64,000 nt of DNA from Lactococcus fujiensis JCM 16395 (GCF_002441655.1 NZ_JXJU01000001.1:340766-404765); one strand, 5' to 3'. Counted from the stretch's first letter, positions 18,069-27,185 are shown. A program made the numbers and translations. Notes: generated by a model from the letters alone, not told the origin.

Positions 18069-19423
18069 GTGAAGATAAAAATCATACACCCTTTAATAAC
18101 AAAGATTTGGATTATGAACCTCAAAAGACAGTCGAACACCCGAATCGGGGAACATCAAGTCGTTTTAGTGTAACCAAATTTTTTAATGAGAATCTTGAAG
18201 ATGATGCTGTCAAAAAGGAAGATACAGCAGAAGTTACAAGATCGGAGCAAAACTCTGAAAATGATATGAGTCCAGAGTTTGAAGATTTTTTTGAACAGAT
18301 TGCCACCGACCACGTCTCAGAAAAAGTTGACCAAGATCAATTTCCAGAAGACACCGATGAAGAGAGAGCATTAGAATCAGATCCAGAGAACACCGATGAT
18401 CATTTCATTGACGAAACTTATTATGATGAAACTTCTGATTTAAATCAAAATCAAGATATTGAACAAACGGTAGAAGAGAACATCGAAAATGATGAAGCAG
18501 CTAGTGCTGCATTTGATCGTTTTAAATCTCAAAATGAAGCCTTGAGTTATGAATATAAAGAAGAGAAGAAAAAGGTAAAAAGAGAATCGATTTATTTACC
18601 AATTTTAAAAAAAATGTGGTTTCCTTTGGGGCTGTCACTTATTGTCTTCTTGATTTCAGCTTATTTTATCCTTCCTGTCAGCAAAATTGGTAAGTTTACC
18701 GTTTCTGGAAATGTTAGTGAAACATCAGCTCAAATTGCCACTGCCTCAGGATTGAAAACAGGGGATACGATTTATTCAATTTATAAACAACAAGCAACGA
18801 TAAATAAAAAAATTGAGTCCCAATTTTCAAGAGTGGCCAATGCAAAATTGATATTCCATTTTCCTAATCGCATTGAGGTGATGGTAACAGAGCATAAAAA
18901 TTCTGTGGCCTTACAACAAGGGAAGGTTACCTATTTAGTTTTAGACAATGGCTATGTGGTCAAATCCGCTGCGGCGACTGCTGATCAAATAAAGAATTTA
19001 CCACTCCTGGTTGATTTTACAGATGAGGAAGCGAAAACCTTTGTTAAAGCTTTTGAAACTTTGACACCTAGCATGCAAAACTTGATAAAAAAAGTAACTA
19101 AAACGCCGACGAGTGCAACAAAAGATTTCATTGCACTTCAACTCAGTGATGGTAATCAAGTCCGTGTGGCCCTTAGTCAAATGGCTGTTAAACTCCCATA
19201 TTATCCAAGTATTGCTAAACAAATTAAAGCCCCACAAGTTGTGGATATGGAAGCTGGTATTTATGCTAAATCATTAAGTGACTACCAAGCTGATCTCAGT
19301 AAACAAGCCAGTGCTAAATCAGCATCCATATCTAAAGCTGAGGCCGCAACAAACTCAAGTGCGTCATCTAATTCCACAAGCTCAAGTTCCACAAGCTCAA
19401 CTGTTACAAGTTCGAGCAATTAA
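18065..19423 (+). CDS. divIB: Cell division protein DivIB/FtsQ
   Basis: DivIB is a divisome protein that works with FtsL and DivIC. A long acidic, probably disordered cytoplasmic tail (residues 1-180, rich in D/E and N) precedes one transmembrane helix (about 185-205), a POTRA domain ([20 protein letters not shown]...), the beta domain and a Ser/Thr-rich C-terminal tail. At 452 residues it is longer than Bacillus DivIB because of both tails. The start overlaps the murG stop (ATGA). ftsA does not follow; the operon ends in a terminator, and phage-type remnants lie beyond it. Confidence 0.9.
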   Translation: MSEDKNHTPFNNKDLDYEPQKTVEHPNRGTSSRFSVTKFFNENLEDDAVKKEDTAEVTRSEQNSENDMSPEFEDFFEQIATDHVSEKVDQDQFPEDTDEERALESDPENTDDHFIDETYYDETSDLNQNQDIEQTVEENIENDEAASAAFDRFKSQNEALSYEYKEEKKKVKRESIYLPILKKMWFPLGLSLIVFLISAYFILPVSKIGKFTVSGNVSETSAQIATASGLKTGDTIYSIYKQQATINKKIESQFSRVANAKLIFHFPNRIEVMVTEHKNSVALQQGKVTYLVLDNGYVVKSAAATADQIKNLPLLVDFTDEEAKTFVKAFETLTPSMQNLIKKVTKTPTSATKDFIALQLSDGNQVRVALSQMAVKLPYYPSIAKQIKAPQVVDMEAGIYAKSLSDYQADLSKQASAKSASISKAEAATNSSASSNSTSSSSTSSTVTSSSN

Positions 19424-19446
19424 AAAAGCCGTTTGGCTTTTTTTGC
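19422..19446 (+). terminator. Intrinsic terminator after divIB
   Basis: AAAAAAGCC-GTTT-GGCTTTTTTT; starts within the divIB stop codon. Confidence 0.85.
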
Positions 19447-19474
19447 TTCAAAAAATAGAATAAATCACGAATTT

Positions 19475-19512
19475 ACCTCCTAGTTTTAATTTCTCCGCAT
19501 GGGGCGGATTTA
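19475..19512 (-). repeat. Copy 1 of a stop-to-RBS intergenic module
   Basis: About 38 bp that, read on the minus strand, run from the stop codon of the zinc-ribbon gene through TCCGC/GCGGA hairpin arms and an A-rich stretch to AGGAGG. Only about two bases differ from copy 2 at 20160-20197. Downstream only a 6-codon frame (GTG start) remains before the divIB terminator. Confidence 0.8.
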
Positions 19513-20153
19513 TAAATTAACTTTGTATTTATTTCCGCAGCTTTGGCAGACCATTACAAACTTGCCTTTTTTCCCCATCAGCCCCGCAGTAGCTCCAACC
19601 CAACCAAACAGAGCTGCGCCTGTGAGTGCTTTTCCAGTTGAAAATTGTTTATTGTTTCTCCAAGCACCATGACTTTTTCACTATGACATTTTGGACAAAT
19701 TGCGCCAGATTTTTCTAAAGTTCTAGTTGCTTTGTGTAGGTCTTTTTCTACTTTTGCCTCTGCCTTTGCTTCTAATCTTTCTTGCTCTTTTTGTTCTTGT
19801 TCTTCAGTGATTTGTGCTTTAACAGATTCAATATTAGCGAGATCATCTGCAGTCAAATACTCATTTTTTAGGCTTTCAATTTTTTGTAACAATTCGTTGA
19901 CTTTTTCCTGCTCATTTTTTTTGAAGTAAAAAACATAATTACCGCTGTTTTTCCCTTTAAATGAAAACTTGATGAATCCAGGTATTATGCTAACAGGATC
20001 AGATGTTTCAACGTCAATAATTTCTTTGACGTTGATTGTTTCCTCTTTTTCCATTCCAAAGTTGCCAATACCACCACCTCTACTGAGGATAAGATTAGCA
20101 CCATCAAAAGTGATTATTGCTTTTGGTTTTTTAAATTCAAAGCTATTTTCCAT
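19510..20153 (-). pseudogene. Frameshifted zinc-ribbon protein with PH-like N terminus
   Basis: From the start at 20153 (AGGAGG upstream) the frame gives an N-terminal beta-rich domain (FEFKKPKAIITFDGANLILSR), a charged coiled coil and the first zinc half-site CPKCHSEK, then runs into a wrong frame and stops at 19578. Shifting the frame near 19655-19657 restores QFSTGKALTGAALFGWVGA and a second half-site VCQSCGNKYK, ending at 19510. Adding one A to the GAAAC run makes the frame continuous, so a single-base deletion is likely. Proteins of this layout occur in lactococcal phages and plasmids; function unknown. A sequencing error is the alternative. Confidence 0.75.
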
Positions 20154-20159
20154 GATAAA

Positions 20160-20197
20160 ACCTCCTAGTTTTAATTTTTCCGCATGGGGCGGGTTTA
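20160..20197 (-). repeat. Copy 2 of the stop-to-RBS intergenic module
   Basis: Begins with the stop codon of the upstream remnant (20195-20197) and ends with the AGGAGG that serves the zinc-ribbon gene. Nearly identical to 19475-19512. Confidence 0.8.
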
Positions 20198-20309
20198 TTC
20201 GTCATTTTTGGGGAGTCCGTTCTCTTTTCGCTCCTCGATCCATTCCTCAACCATTGGAATGTCTTCGTCTTTTACCACTGAGAAACGCAATGTAATATGA
20301 GTTTTTGCG
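20195..20309 (-). pseudogene. Remnant of a small phage/plasmid-type gene lacking its start codon
   Basis: On the minus strand an open frame reads AKTHITLRFSVVKDED, then IPMVEEWIEERKENG and LPKNDE before a stop. The codon before the first Ala is AAC, where an ATG would be expected, and a stop lies shortly upstream. It therefore looks like a complete small protein whose start was lost at a recombination junction. It lies in the same transcriptional order as the zinc-ribbon gene. Family not recognised. Confidence 0.5.
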
Positions 20310-20319
20310 TTCTATAAGC

Positions 20320-20348
20320 TGAAATTTTCTTAATAATAGTTTATAATG
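20320..20348 (+). promoter_or_regulatory. Promoter of the DUF915 hydrolase gene
   Basis: CTGAAA (about 20320), 17-bp spacer and TATAAT (about 20343-20348). It lies just beyond the phage-type remnant. Confidence 0.65.
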
Positions 20349-20394
20349 CAGACAGCATAGTGAGTGCCTTCATAACTCTAGATTGGAAAAGTCA

Positions 20395-21273
20395 ATGGTG
20401 AAAGAAAAAATTTTTCGAAGTAAAAAGCGTGGCTTCCTTCTGATTCTCCTTATTGCTTTATTAACTAGCCTCCTTGGTTTCCTCTTAGGAATGCAAATGG
20501 GTCGAAAAGGAAATCCAAATCTTTCGGGTGGTCAAATGCCCCCCATCTACCCCTCGATTTATATTACAGGTTCATCTGGAAAAATTTCCAGCATTGATCC
20601 AATTGTTAGGGGGGTCATTGATGATAAAGATACAAAAGCTAAGCGTGGCCTTGAGATTGTCGTCGATGCTGATAATAAGTTGACCATCAGTGGTAAAATT
20701 TCACCCATGAATCATTATCCAACCATTGAGGTTGGTATGGAAAATGGAACGAACAACAGTCTTAAATACGAGGCAGCGTTGAAATCTGTCATGACTTATC
20801 TGAGTGAACACTATCGAATTCCATTTGTAAATGTCATGGGTTATTCTGCAGGCGGTTCTGGCGTTTATCGTTATCTCTTGCAGTATGGAAATGATAGCAG
20901 TTTACCATCCGTTGAGAAATTTGTTTCACTTGACGGGCAGTATAATGCTTCCACTGCTCAGCCTAATCAAAGCCTTGAGGAAGTGCTCAAATCAGGACCT
21001 TTAATTAAAACAAAATATTATCAATACTGGGAGCAAAACTACACAAAATTGGATTCAAATATTCAAGTGACATTTTTAGAAGGGGCCTATGATATAAAGA
21101 ATGAAACAGACGGTGTCGTTCCGTGGGCAGATACTTTTTCGATTTATCATTTTTTAGTGGCTAATGGGAATCCTGTTTCTTACTTTCTTTTTAAAGGACA
21201 ATATACAAATCATGCGGATGTACCCCAAAACAAACAAGCCATCAACTATATAAAAACAGCATTTTATAAATAA
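20395..21273 (+). CDS. Membrane-anchored or secreted alpha/beta hydrolase, DUF915 family
   Basis: The 292-residue protein has a basic N terminus and one hydrophobic segment (GFLLILLIALLTSLLGFLLG) that anchors or exports it. The rest is an alpha/beta hydrolase of the DUF915 type, with nucleophile Ser in VMGYSAGGSG, a conserved VSLDGQYN, and VPWADTFSIYHFLVANG near the C terminus. It is a clear paralogue of the protein at 62929-63855. The ATG at 20395 is preferred to a TTG at 20383. The substrate is not known; an envelope ester or lipid is plausible. Confidence 0.83.
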   Translation: MVKEKIFRSKKRGFLLILLIALLTSLLGFLLGMQMGRKGNPNLSGGQMPPIYPSIYITGSSGKISSIDPIVRGVIDDKDTKAKRGLEIVVDADNKLTISGKISPMNHYPTIEVGMENGTNNSLKYEAALKSVMTYLSEHYRIPFVNVMGYSAGGSGVYRYLLQYGNDSSLPSVEKFVSLDGQYNASTAQPNQSLEEVLKSGPLIKTKYYQYWEQNYTKLDSNIQVTFLEGAYDIKNETDGVVPWADTFSIYHFLVANGNPVSYFLFKGQYTNHADVPQNKQAINYIKTAFYK

Positions 21274-21315
21274 AAATATCTCGTGATCTTGCATGGTCAT
21301 GAGGTATTTTTTTAT
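21274..21315. terminator. Bidirectional terminator between convergent genes
   Basis: An imperfect 13-bp stem (ATATCTCGTGATC/GGTCATGAGGTAT) with A-rich and T-rich flanks serves both the hydrolase gene and the CHAP gene. Confidence 0.8.
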
Positions 21316-21326
21316 TAATAATTTAA

Positions 21327-22391
21327 TTAATGGCCAATGACATAGTGCAATTGACTCGCTTCAGCGGCTGTAAATACTTGATAAACGAAGAGACTACTGT
21401 ATCCCAAACCAGATTCAGAGACTAATATTGATCCATCAGGGTGTATGGCTTCAACGAAAGCGACATGGCCATATTGAGCACTAAAGCCAAATTGACCAGC
21501 TTTAAAACTGACTACCGAATGTAAGACTGGATTAGTGGTCACTGTATAACCCACTGCATTTTGCCAATCTTGCCCATTGCCCATATAAGGACTATAACTA
21601 ATGCCAAAATCTCTAGCACGGTTCCATGCAAACCAAGTACATTGACGGTAGTTGTAAGTGGCATTTGAATAGTGACTTGTATCAATTGGTTTGTCTATAG
21701 TCCATCCGTTTGGAACATCAGGAATTGGGAAATTGGTTGCTTGACTTGAACCTACAATCCCCTTTGAGTCCGACTCGCCCAACGCGTACCAGGCAACACC
21801 GAATTCATAATTAAAATTATCAGCTTTTTTATATTGAAAATTCGTTTCATCATAAGTCGCTTCAAAAGGACTAGCGGTATAAAAATGGGAACCAATCCCT
21901 GCCAATGGATTGTATAAACTCAACACGGGAATATTTGAAGTCGTCGGCATTGCCGAATAAAAGGCGATGACCTTCGTTTTATCATTATAATAATCAGCAG
22001 AGACTGAGCTGTCATTACGCCATCCCGATTTAGTTCCGTTTTTTATGAGTTCTGCAACTTTTGCTGCATCTGTTGTATAAAAATGCTCCCCTGATATGCG
22101 ATTATAAAGTCGATAGACTGGAATTTTACTCAATGTAGGGGCATTAAATGCAATCCCTTCTTTAATCCAATGACTTTTGGAATTTGCTAAAGTATTATAT
22201 TCTGTACTGTTAATTGTGTAAAGATGTTCCTTTGTTGTTTTATTATAGAGTCGATAAACTGGTGTATTCGCTATTGTATCTGCTTGGGTTTGGATTTGAG
22301 TGGTTGCTACGAGCAAACCAAGGCCAGCAAAAAAGCTAGATGCCAAAATAATCTTTGAAAAATGTCGATGCCAATTATGATTTAAATTCAA
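21327..22391 (-). CDS. Secreted CHAP-domain protein with LYN..HFYT repeats
   Basis: The protein has a signal peptide (SKIILASSFFAGLGLLVATTQIQTQA), then about three repeats of the DUF5648 type (YRLYNKTTKEHLYT, YRLYNRISGEHFYT, LSLYNPLAG..SHFYT) that may form a wall- or sugar-binding region. The C-terminal CHAP domain has catalytic Cys in YRQCTWFAWNRA and His in YGHVAFVEA. It is probably a peptidoglycan amidase or endopeptidase acting outside the cell. A TTG at 22391 is chosen as start because AAAAGGAG lies 6 nt upstream; the in-frame ATG at 22409 overlaps that site and has none of its own. Confidence 0.85.
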   Translation of the reverse strand: MNLNHNWHRHFSKIILASSFFAGLGLLVATTQIQTQADTIANTPVYRLYNKTTKEHLYTINSTEYNTLANSKSHWIKEGIAFNAPTLSKIPVYRLYNRISGEHFYTTDAAKVAELIKNGTKSGWRNDSSVSADYYNDKTKVIAFYSAMPTTSNIPVLSLYNPLAGIGSHFYTASPFEATYDETNFQYKKADNFNYEFGVAWYALGESDSKGIVGSSQATNFPIPDVPNGWTIDKPIDTSHYSNATYNYRQCTWFAWNRARDFGISYSPYMGNGQDWQNAVGYTVTTNPVLHSVVSFKAGQFGFSAQYGHVAFVEAIHPDGSILVSESGLGYSSLFVYQVFTAAEASQLHYVIGH

Positions 22392-22531
22392 ATTTTCTCC
22401 TTTTTTCATAAAGTATTAATAAGAATACAAGTATGATATTTTTAGTTTAAACTATTTCAGCAGATTATTCAAGCAAAATACAAAGGAGATGATATTTTTT
22501 CATCTTTCGAGTCAGAAATGACCGATTGTGT

Positions 22532-22554
22532 TAAAATAGAACTAACGAAGAGGA
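22532..22554 (+). promoter_or_regulatory. Extended -10 and ribosome binding site of the GNAT gene
   Basis: TGT-TAAAAT (-10 at 22532-22537) with a poor -35, followed by AGGAGG near 22551. Confidence 0.55.
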
Positions 22555-22563
22555 GGAAAGAAG

Positions 22564-23040
22564 ATGCTGATTCGTGTAATTGAGCAGCAGGATAATATGG
22601 TCCTCTATCAAATAATCCGATCAATTTTAAGAGACGAAAAATTAGCTTTACCTGGAACGGCATATGATGATGATTCACTTACTCATTTATCAGAATATTA
22701 TGAGACGCATCAACCCGGTCACTATTATGTGCTTGTGAATGATGACGGACAAGTTGTTGGTGGAGCTGGATTTGCTCCATTTTCAGGCAAGATTTGCGAG
22801 TTACAGAAACTTTATATTATCCCTCAATATCGTGGAAAAGGTTATTCAAAAATATTAATCGAAAAAATTTTCGAGGCGGCTAAGCAATCGTATGAGGAAA
22901 TATATTTGGAAACACATCATTATTTACAAAAAGCCCTTTATTTATATGAATCCATGGGATTTATGTCCCTTAGTGAACCCATTTCAGGAAGTGAACATTC
23001 TTTGATGGACCGTTGGATGATAAAGAAATTATCCCTTTAA
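22564..23040 (+). CDS. GNAT-family N-acetyltransferase
   Basis: A 158-residue single-domain acetyltransferase. The acetyl-CoA pyrophosphate loop is QYRGKGYSKILIEKIF, preceded by the beta strand KICELQKLYIIP; the C-terminal strand carries LYESMGFMSLSEP. An AGGAGG site precedes the ATG. It lies between the CHAP gene and a decayed region. The acceptor substrate cannot be predicted from these motifs. Confidence 0.87.
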   Translation: MLIRVIEQQDNMVLYQIIRSILRDEKLALPGTAYDDDSLTHLSEYYETHQPGHYYVLVNDDGQVVGGAGFAPFSGKICELQKLYIIPQYRGKGYSKILIEKIFEAAKQSYEEIYLETHHYLQKALYLYESMGFMSLSEPISGSEHSLMDRWMIKKLSL

Positions 23041-23704
23041 GGGAAGAAAGTTATAAAGCCAAAAGGATTGTGCCGATTCCATTTGTAGAGTCGATAGATT
23101 ACGATGATAAAGTATGCAAGGAATCTAGAATCCAAATTATGCCATACCTTATTGAATTAATGAGTAACTTCACTCAGTCTGCTTTTTCAGATCTTGTGGC
23201 ATTAGAGTAAATGAGCTGAGTCAACTACAAGGGACTGCGTATGAATTCTAATCACTTGGAGCGATATGAAATTTAGTTATGAGGACTCAAAAACAATTAT
23301 CCTTGTATCAATGCCCAATATTTTCTTTACTAATATTTGGTGGCTTGATCATTGAAATATCAGTAAATTTAAATATCTTGCAAAAAGAGACAGCTATAAA
23401 ATATGATAAACAGTTACAAAATAGATATAAAATAAAGAGTCGATAGATCAAAAGACGATCGACTTTTTGTTTTGTGGAATTCGATGTATTTGAAATAAAA
23501 ATAATTTGTTTTAAAGAGAGTTGACCGAAATGAAACGAAATCCTATTTTTTCAGAATTGATATGTCGGCCAAGTTATCGAAGAATATACATTGATGCGTA
23601 AGTTTATCAAAAATTCTTGGAATTTAAAGAAAGAGAGTACAAAAAAACGTTATAAAATGCTATAATAGAGGGCACACGTTTTTCTTGCTTTTATAGGAGA
23701 ATAA
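23041..23704. other. Decayed stretch between the GNAT gene and the integrase remnant
   Basis: A 65-codon frame (23013-23210) overlaps the GNAT end and has no recognisable product. A 55-codon frame (23279-23446) encodes a peptide with one hydrophobic stretch (FSLLIFGGLIIEISV) but has no ribosome binding site. A hairpin with T run follows it. TGC-TATAAT near 23658-23666 and AGGAGA before 23705 belong to the integrase remnant. I see no intact gene. Confidence 0.5.
23436..23470 (+). terminator. Terminator-like hairpin in the decayed stretch
   Basis: AGTCGAT/ATCGACT stem with TTTTTG tail, overlapping the end of the 55-codon frame; it suggests a lost or small gene upstream. Confidence 0.6.
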
Positions 23705-24846
23705 ATGTTTAAACAAAAATTAAATATTGGTAAATATCGTTATTTTGAGAAATTTTTGACGAAAATAGAAAAATTTGGCGACAAGTCTCAGTAACCATGA
23801 AAACGAAAAGTAGGGTGACAGAGGCTGAAGTAAATGATTTATTGGATTTAAAAATCCAGAAAATACCGAGTGACTCATAAGGGAAAGCGACCAGAACAGC
23901 TCAAGGATGACTGTTAAGGATGTTTTCGAAGAGTGGCAGTTGATTAGAAGAAGAGAAGAGATTAAAGGCTCAACATCAGTTTCCGAAAATTGAGCCTTGA
24001 GGGTCTTTCTTCGGAAATATGGTGATTATGTTATTGAATCAATAACATATCACCATAAATAAAATTATTTGTTGAGTTCTAATTTGAGTTTTAGAGTAAG
24101 AGTGAGAAGAAAGCGTTATTTTAACATTTTCTTTGATTATGCTGTAAACATTGGGTATATTGAAGCTAATCCTACAAAGAGAGTAGTTTTGCCTAAGAGG
24201 CGTAGAACTTTAGAAGAAGTCCAACATGAAAAGAATAAGTTTCTTATGAAAGAAGAAATGAGAATTTTGCTTGATTGTGGTTCGTCTAAACTTCCTAGGC
24301 ATGAAAGAAACCATTTGTTATTCGAGTTTTTATTTCTCACGGGCTTACGTATTGGTGAGGCTTTAACTTTAAGATGGAAGATAATGACGATACTCATTCA
24401 GAGTTTAAGGTAATATATGCACTGGACAATTATTCTGAATTAATAAATAAACGAAAATTGACATCTCATAAGATGATTAATTCTTCTCGTCTTGTATTCA
24501 TGAATCAGAGGACGATGGATACTTTGAAAATTTTTTGACAATGTTCTCAAAAGATCCTTTTATTTTTGTGAATGATAAAGGTCGAATAATGGCATCAAAT
24601 ACGATGCATGTGTATTTGAGAAAATTGTCTAGAGACGCATTTGGCCCAGATTTTAATAAAATCTTGACCTTGCATGTTTTTAGGCATTCTTATATTTCCT
24701 TACTTGTTGAGTTAGGAGTGCCTATGAAAGTTATTATTGAACGTGTTGGACATGCGAATGAGAAGATGACCATGTCACTTCAAACTTATATGACTGAAAA
24801 AATGCAGCCAGCTGAGAGGGAAAAGTTAATGAATTTTAGTTTTTAG
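23705..24846 (+). pseudogene. int: Decayed phage-type tyrosine integrase
   Basis: Pieces in several frames add up to one tyrosine recombinase of about 380 residues. The N-terminal arm-binding region (KYRYFEKFL, TEAEVNDLLDLKIQ) is followed by the SAM-like core (KRYFNIFFDYAVNIGYIEANP) and the catalytic part: Arg in LTGLRIGEALTLRW, HVFRHSYISLL, GHANEKM and the Tyr in LQTYMTEKM. Stops or frameshifts occur near 23792, 23879, 23990, 24050, 24385 and 24537, so no enzyme can be made. The promoter and binding site are preserved. It marks an old prophage or integrative element. Confidence 0.9.
24019..24056. repeat. Long inverted repeat inside the integrase remnant
   Basis: ATGGTGAT-T-ATGTTATTG (24019-24036) and CAATAACAT-ATCACCAT (24040-24056) pair over 17 bp with one bulged base and a 3-nt loop. 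Confidence 0.8.
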
Positions 24847-25078
24847 TGTTTATGCAATCAAACTGTAACATAACGCTCCATAAGCGAAAAAACGTTTATA
24901 AAGAAGTGCAGATCTATTGGTTTGAAATGAATGTTACACGCACCAAGAACTAACCAAAAAGAAGTCTATAATTGACTATTTTGTCTATAATGGCAACAAA
25001 AAGAAAATCGAAAAAAGGCATATAAATAGCTTAATGACAGGATTTGTCGGCTATTGTTTAGAATGAAAGAAGGATAAA

Positions 25079-26392
25079 ATGAGTTTATTTTTAGATACCG
25101 CAAAAATAGAAGTTCTTGCGGGAAAAGGAGGAGATGGGGCAGTTGCATTTCGTCGAGAAAAATTTGTTCCTGATGGTGGGCCATGGGGCGGTGACGGAGG
25201 ACGCGGAGGTTCTGTCATTTTTAAAGTCGATGAAGGAATGACTACCTTGATGGATTTTCGTTATAACCGGATTTTCCGTGGCAAACCTGGTGAAAAGGGG
25301 ATGACCAAGGGAATGCACGGTCGTGGTGCTCAAGATACCATTGTTAAAGTACCTCAAGGAACAACCGTTAAGGACTTTGAAACAGGTGCTGTCCTAGTTG
25401 ACCTCATTGACAACAATCAAGAATATGTTGTTGCTAAAGGTGGTCGCGGCGGTCGTGGGAATATTAAATTTGCCACGCCAACCAATCCTGCACCGGAAGT
25501 TGCTGAAAATGGCGAACCAGGTGAACAGAGAATGCTCATGTTGGAACTGCGTGTCCTAGCAGATGTAGGCCTTGTTGGTTTCCCTTCTGTTGGAAAATCA
25601 ACGCTTTTGTCTGTCGTCACCAATGCGCGTCCAAAAATCGGTGCTTATCATTTCACGACAATTACGCCCAATATTGGGATGGTCCAAGTTGGTTATGAGA
25701 ATTCATTTGTCATGGCTGATATGCCTGGGCTAATCGAAGGTGCTCATTCTGGTGCTGGATTGGGTATACAATTCTTGCGTCATATTGAACGGACACGTGT
25801 ATTACTACACGTTCTTGATATGTCAGGAATTGAAGAACGGGATCCATTTGAAGATTACAAGACAATTAATGAAGAACTTGAATCGTATGATTTACGTTTG
25901 ATGGAACGTCCACAGATTATCGTTGCTAACAAAATGGATATGCCAGATGCAGCTGAGAATTTAGCTGAATTCAAAGAAAAATTGCAGGCTTCTTTGAGAG
26001 ATGGAGAAGAAATGCCTCGCATTTTCCCTATTTCTGGAATTACACGTGATGGCCTTCAACCGCTACTGTCTGCAACAAGTGATTTACTTCGTCAAACGCC
26101 TGAGTTTCCACTTTATGATGAAGAAGATTTGGCTGCAAAAGCCGCATATTATGGTTTTGAAGAAGAAACAACACCTTTTAATATTGAACGTGATCCAGAC
26201 GGCGCCTACCGCTTGACAGGTGACAAATTGATTAAGATGTATAAAATGACAAATCTTGATCATGATGAATCAGCCCTCAAATTTGCGCGTCGGTTACGCG
26301 GCATGGGAGTTGATGAAGCACTTCGTAAAGCGGGTGCAAGTGATGGAGACTTGGTCCGGATCGAGAAGTTTGAATTTGAATTTGTAGATTAA
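25079..26392 (+). CDS. obgE: Obg GTPase (CgtA)
   Basis: Obg is an essential GTPase that binds the 50S subunit and links ribosome assembly with (p)ppGpp. The glycine-rich Obg fold ([21 protein letters not shown]...) fills residues 1-160, the G domain has P-loop [12 protein letters not shown]3 DMPGLIEGA and NKMD, and the C-terminal OCT domain ends the protein ([19 protein letters not shown]). The length of 437 is typical. A GAAAGAAGGA site precedes the ATG. A small gene follows 17 nt later, probably in the same transcript. Confidence 0.97.
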   Translation: MSLFLDTAKIEVLAGKGGDGAVAFRREKFVPDGGPWGGDGGRGGSVIFKVDEGMTTLMDFRYNRIFRGKPGEKGMTKGMHGRGAQDTIVKVPQGTTVKDFETGAVLVDLIDNNQEYVVAKGGRGGRGNIKFATPTNPAPEVAENGEPGEQRMLMLELRVLADVGLVGFPSVGKSTLLSVVTNARPKIGAYHFTTITPNIGMVQVGYENSFVMADMPGLIEGAHSGAGLGIQFLRHIERTRVLLHVLDMSGIEERDPFEDYKTINEELESYDLRLMERPQIIVANKMDMPDAAENLAEFKEKLQASLRDGEEMPRIFPISGITRDGLQPLLSATSDLLRQTPEFPLYDEEDLAAKAAYYGFEEETTPFNIERDPDGAYRLTGDKLIKMYKMTNLDHDESALKFARRLRGMGVDEALRKAGASDGDLVRIEKFEFEFVD

Positions 26393-26409
26393 TACCTTGG
26401 GAGGAAAAA

Positions 26410-26577
26410 ATGGGATTTAAAATTATTTCAAATCGAGATAAAGATGGAAATTTCATTGCCTCAGCGGATCACTGGGACGATGCAAAAATAGATGTTTTGT
26501 TGAAAAAATACAACCCCAATGGGAAGCTCCGTTTGTCTTCCGCTATAGAGAAAGAAGAAAAAGAAAAGGCTGAGTAA
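26410..26577 (+). CDS. Small conserved-type hypothetical protein downstream of obgE
   Basis: A 55-residue protein starts MGFKIISNRDKDGNFI and ends with a charged tail EKEEKEKAE. GGGAGG lies 6-7 nt before the ATG and the gene follows obgE by 17 nt, so translation is likely and it should be co-expressed with obgE. It has no membrane segment and no cysteines. I do not recognise a family. Its stop codon lies in the loop of the bidirectional terminator. Confidence 0.7.
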   Translation: MGFKIISNRDKDGNFIASADHWDDAKIDVLLKKYNPNGKLRLSSAIEKEEKEKAE

Positions 26578-26590
26578 TCAGCCTTTTCTT
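26564..26590. terminator. Bidirectional terminator between convergent genes
   Basis: Perfect 10-bp stem AAAAGGCTGA/TCAGCCTTTT around GTAA; both neighbouring stop codons lie in it. Confidence 0.88.
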
Positions 26591-27159
26591 ATTATTTCCT
26601 GAAACACGGTATTGTTGACCGTTTGTGAGGCACTTGCAACTTTGTATAAGGTATTGCGTTGTAAAATGGGGAGGGCTAAGGCATGATTTTCTTTAGGGAT
26701 TTGCTTCAAGTTTTGTAAAATTAATTGATTGGGATTAAAACTGATATCATCAGGGAGTAAAGATAAAACTGCCCCTGAATGATAATTTTTTTGCTTGATT
26801 TTTCCATCTTCAATATGAAAAAGACTTGCCTGAGGGATACGGTCAGCACTGACGAAACCAGCCATTACGGCATTATATTTAATGCTTTGATTGATACGAA
26901 CTTGTTTGTTTTTAAATTTATTGAGCTCTGATAAAAGAAGCTCCTCGGCTTCATGATAGGGCATCATTGGCTGATAAAAAAATTTCTTTCGTATTGCATT
27001 GGTGATTTTTTCATATCCTGTAATGCCAATGACATAGCCTTGGGGGCTTGATTCAAATTTTTTAAAATGTGATTCGGTTATGATTCCATTTTTTGTAATT
27101 TGACCATCAGAAATGATGGAAATTAGTTGGTCAGTCATGACCAGATTGATAAAACTCAT
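26578..27159 (-). CDS. Hypothetical protein, possible Ntn-hydrolase (proteasome-like) fold
   Basis: A 193-residue protein of unrecognised family. The N terminus (INLVMTDQLISIISDGQITKNGII) resembles the first strands of HslV/proteasome-type Ntn hydrolases, where a DG or SD turn follows two hydrophobic strands, and GYVIGITGYEKITNAI resembles the next strand and helix. No Thr/Ser/Cys is exposed at position 2 in a classical way, so activity is uncertain. AAGAGGT precedes the ATG and an extended -10 (TGA-TATAAT, 27178-27183) drives it. The gene faces the obgE unit. Confidence 0.6.
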   Translation of the reverse strand: MSFINLVMTDQLISIISDGQITKNGIITESHFKKFESSPQGYVIGITGYEKITNAIRKKFFYQPMMPYHEAEELLLSELNKFKNKQVRINQSIKYNAVMAGFVSADRIPQASLFHIEDGKIKQKNYHSGAVLSLLPDDISFNPNQLILQNLKQIPKENHALALPILQRNTLYKVASASQTVNNTVFQEIIRKG

Positions 27160-27185
27160 AATTACCTCTTGAAAATAATTATATC

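Noticed and set aside
24969..24991. TTGACT/TATAAT as obgE promoter
   Set aside because: The spacer is only 8 bp; no acceptable pair was found, so the obgE promoter remains undefined.
25091..25623. Minus-strand frames opposite obgE
   Set aside because: Opposite a conserved essential gene, no ribosome binding site, low-complexity translation.
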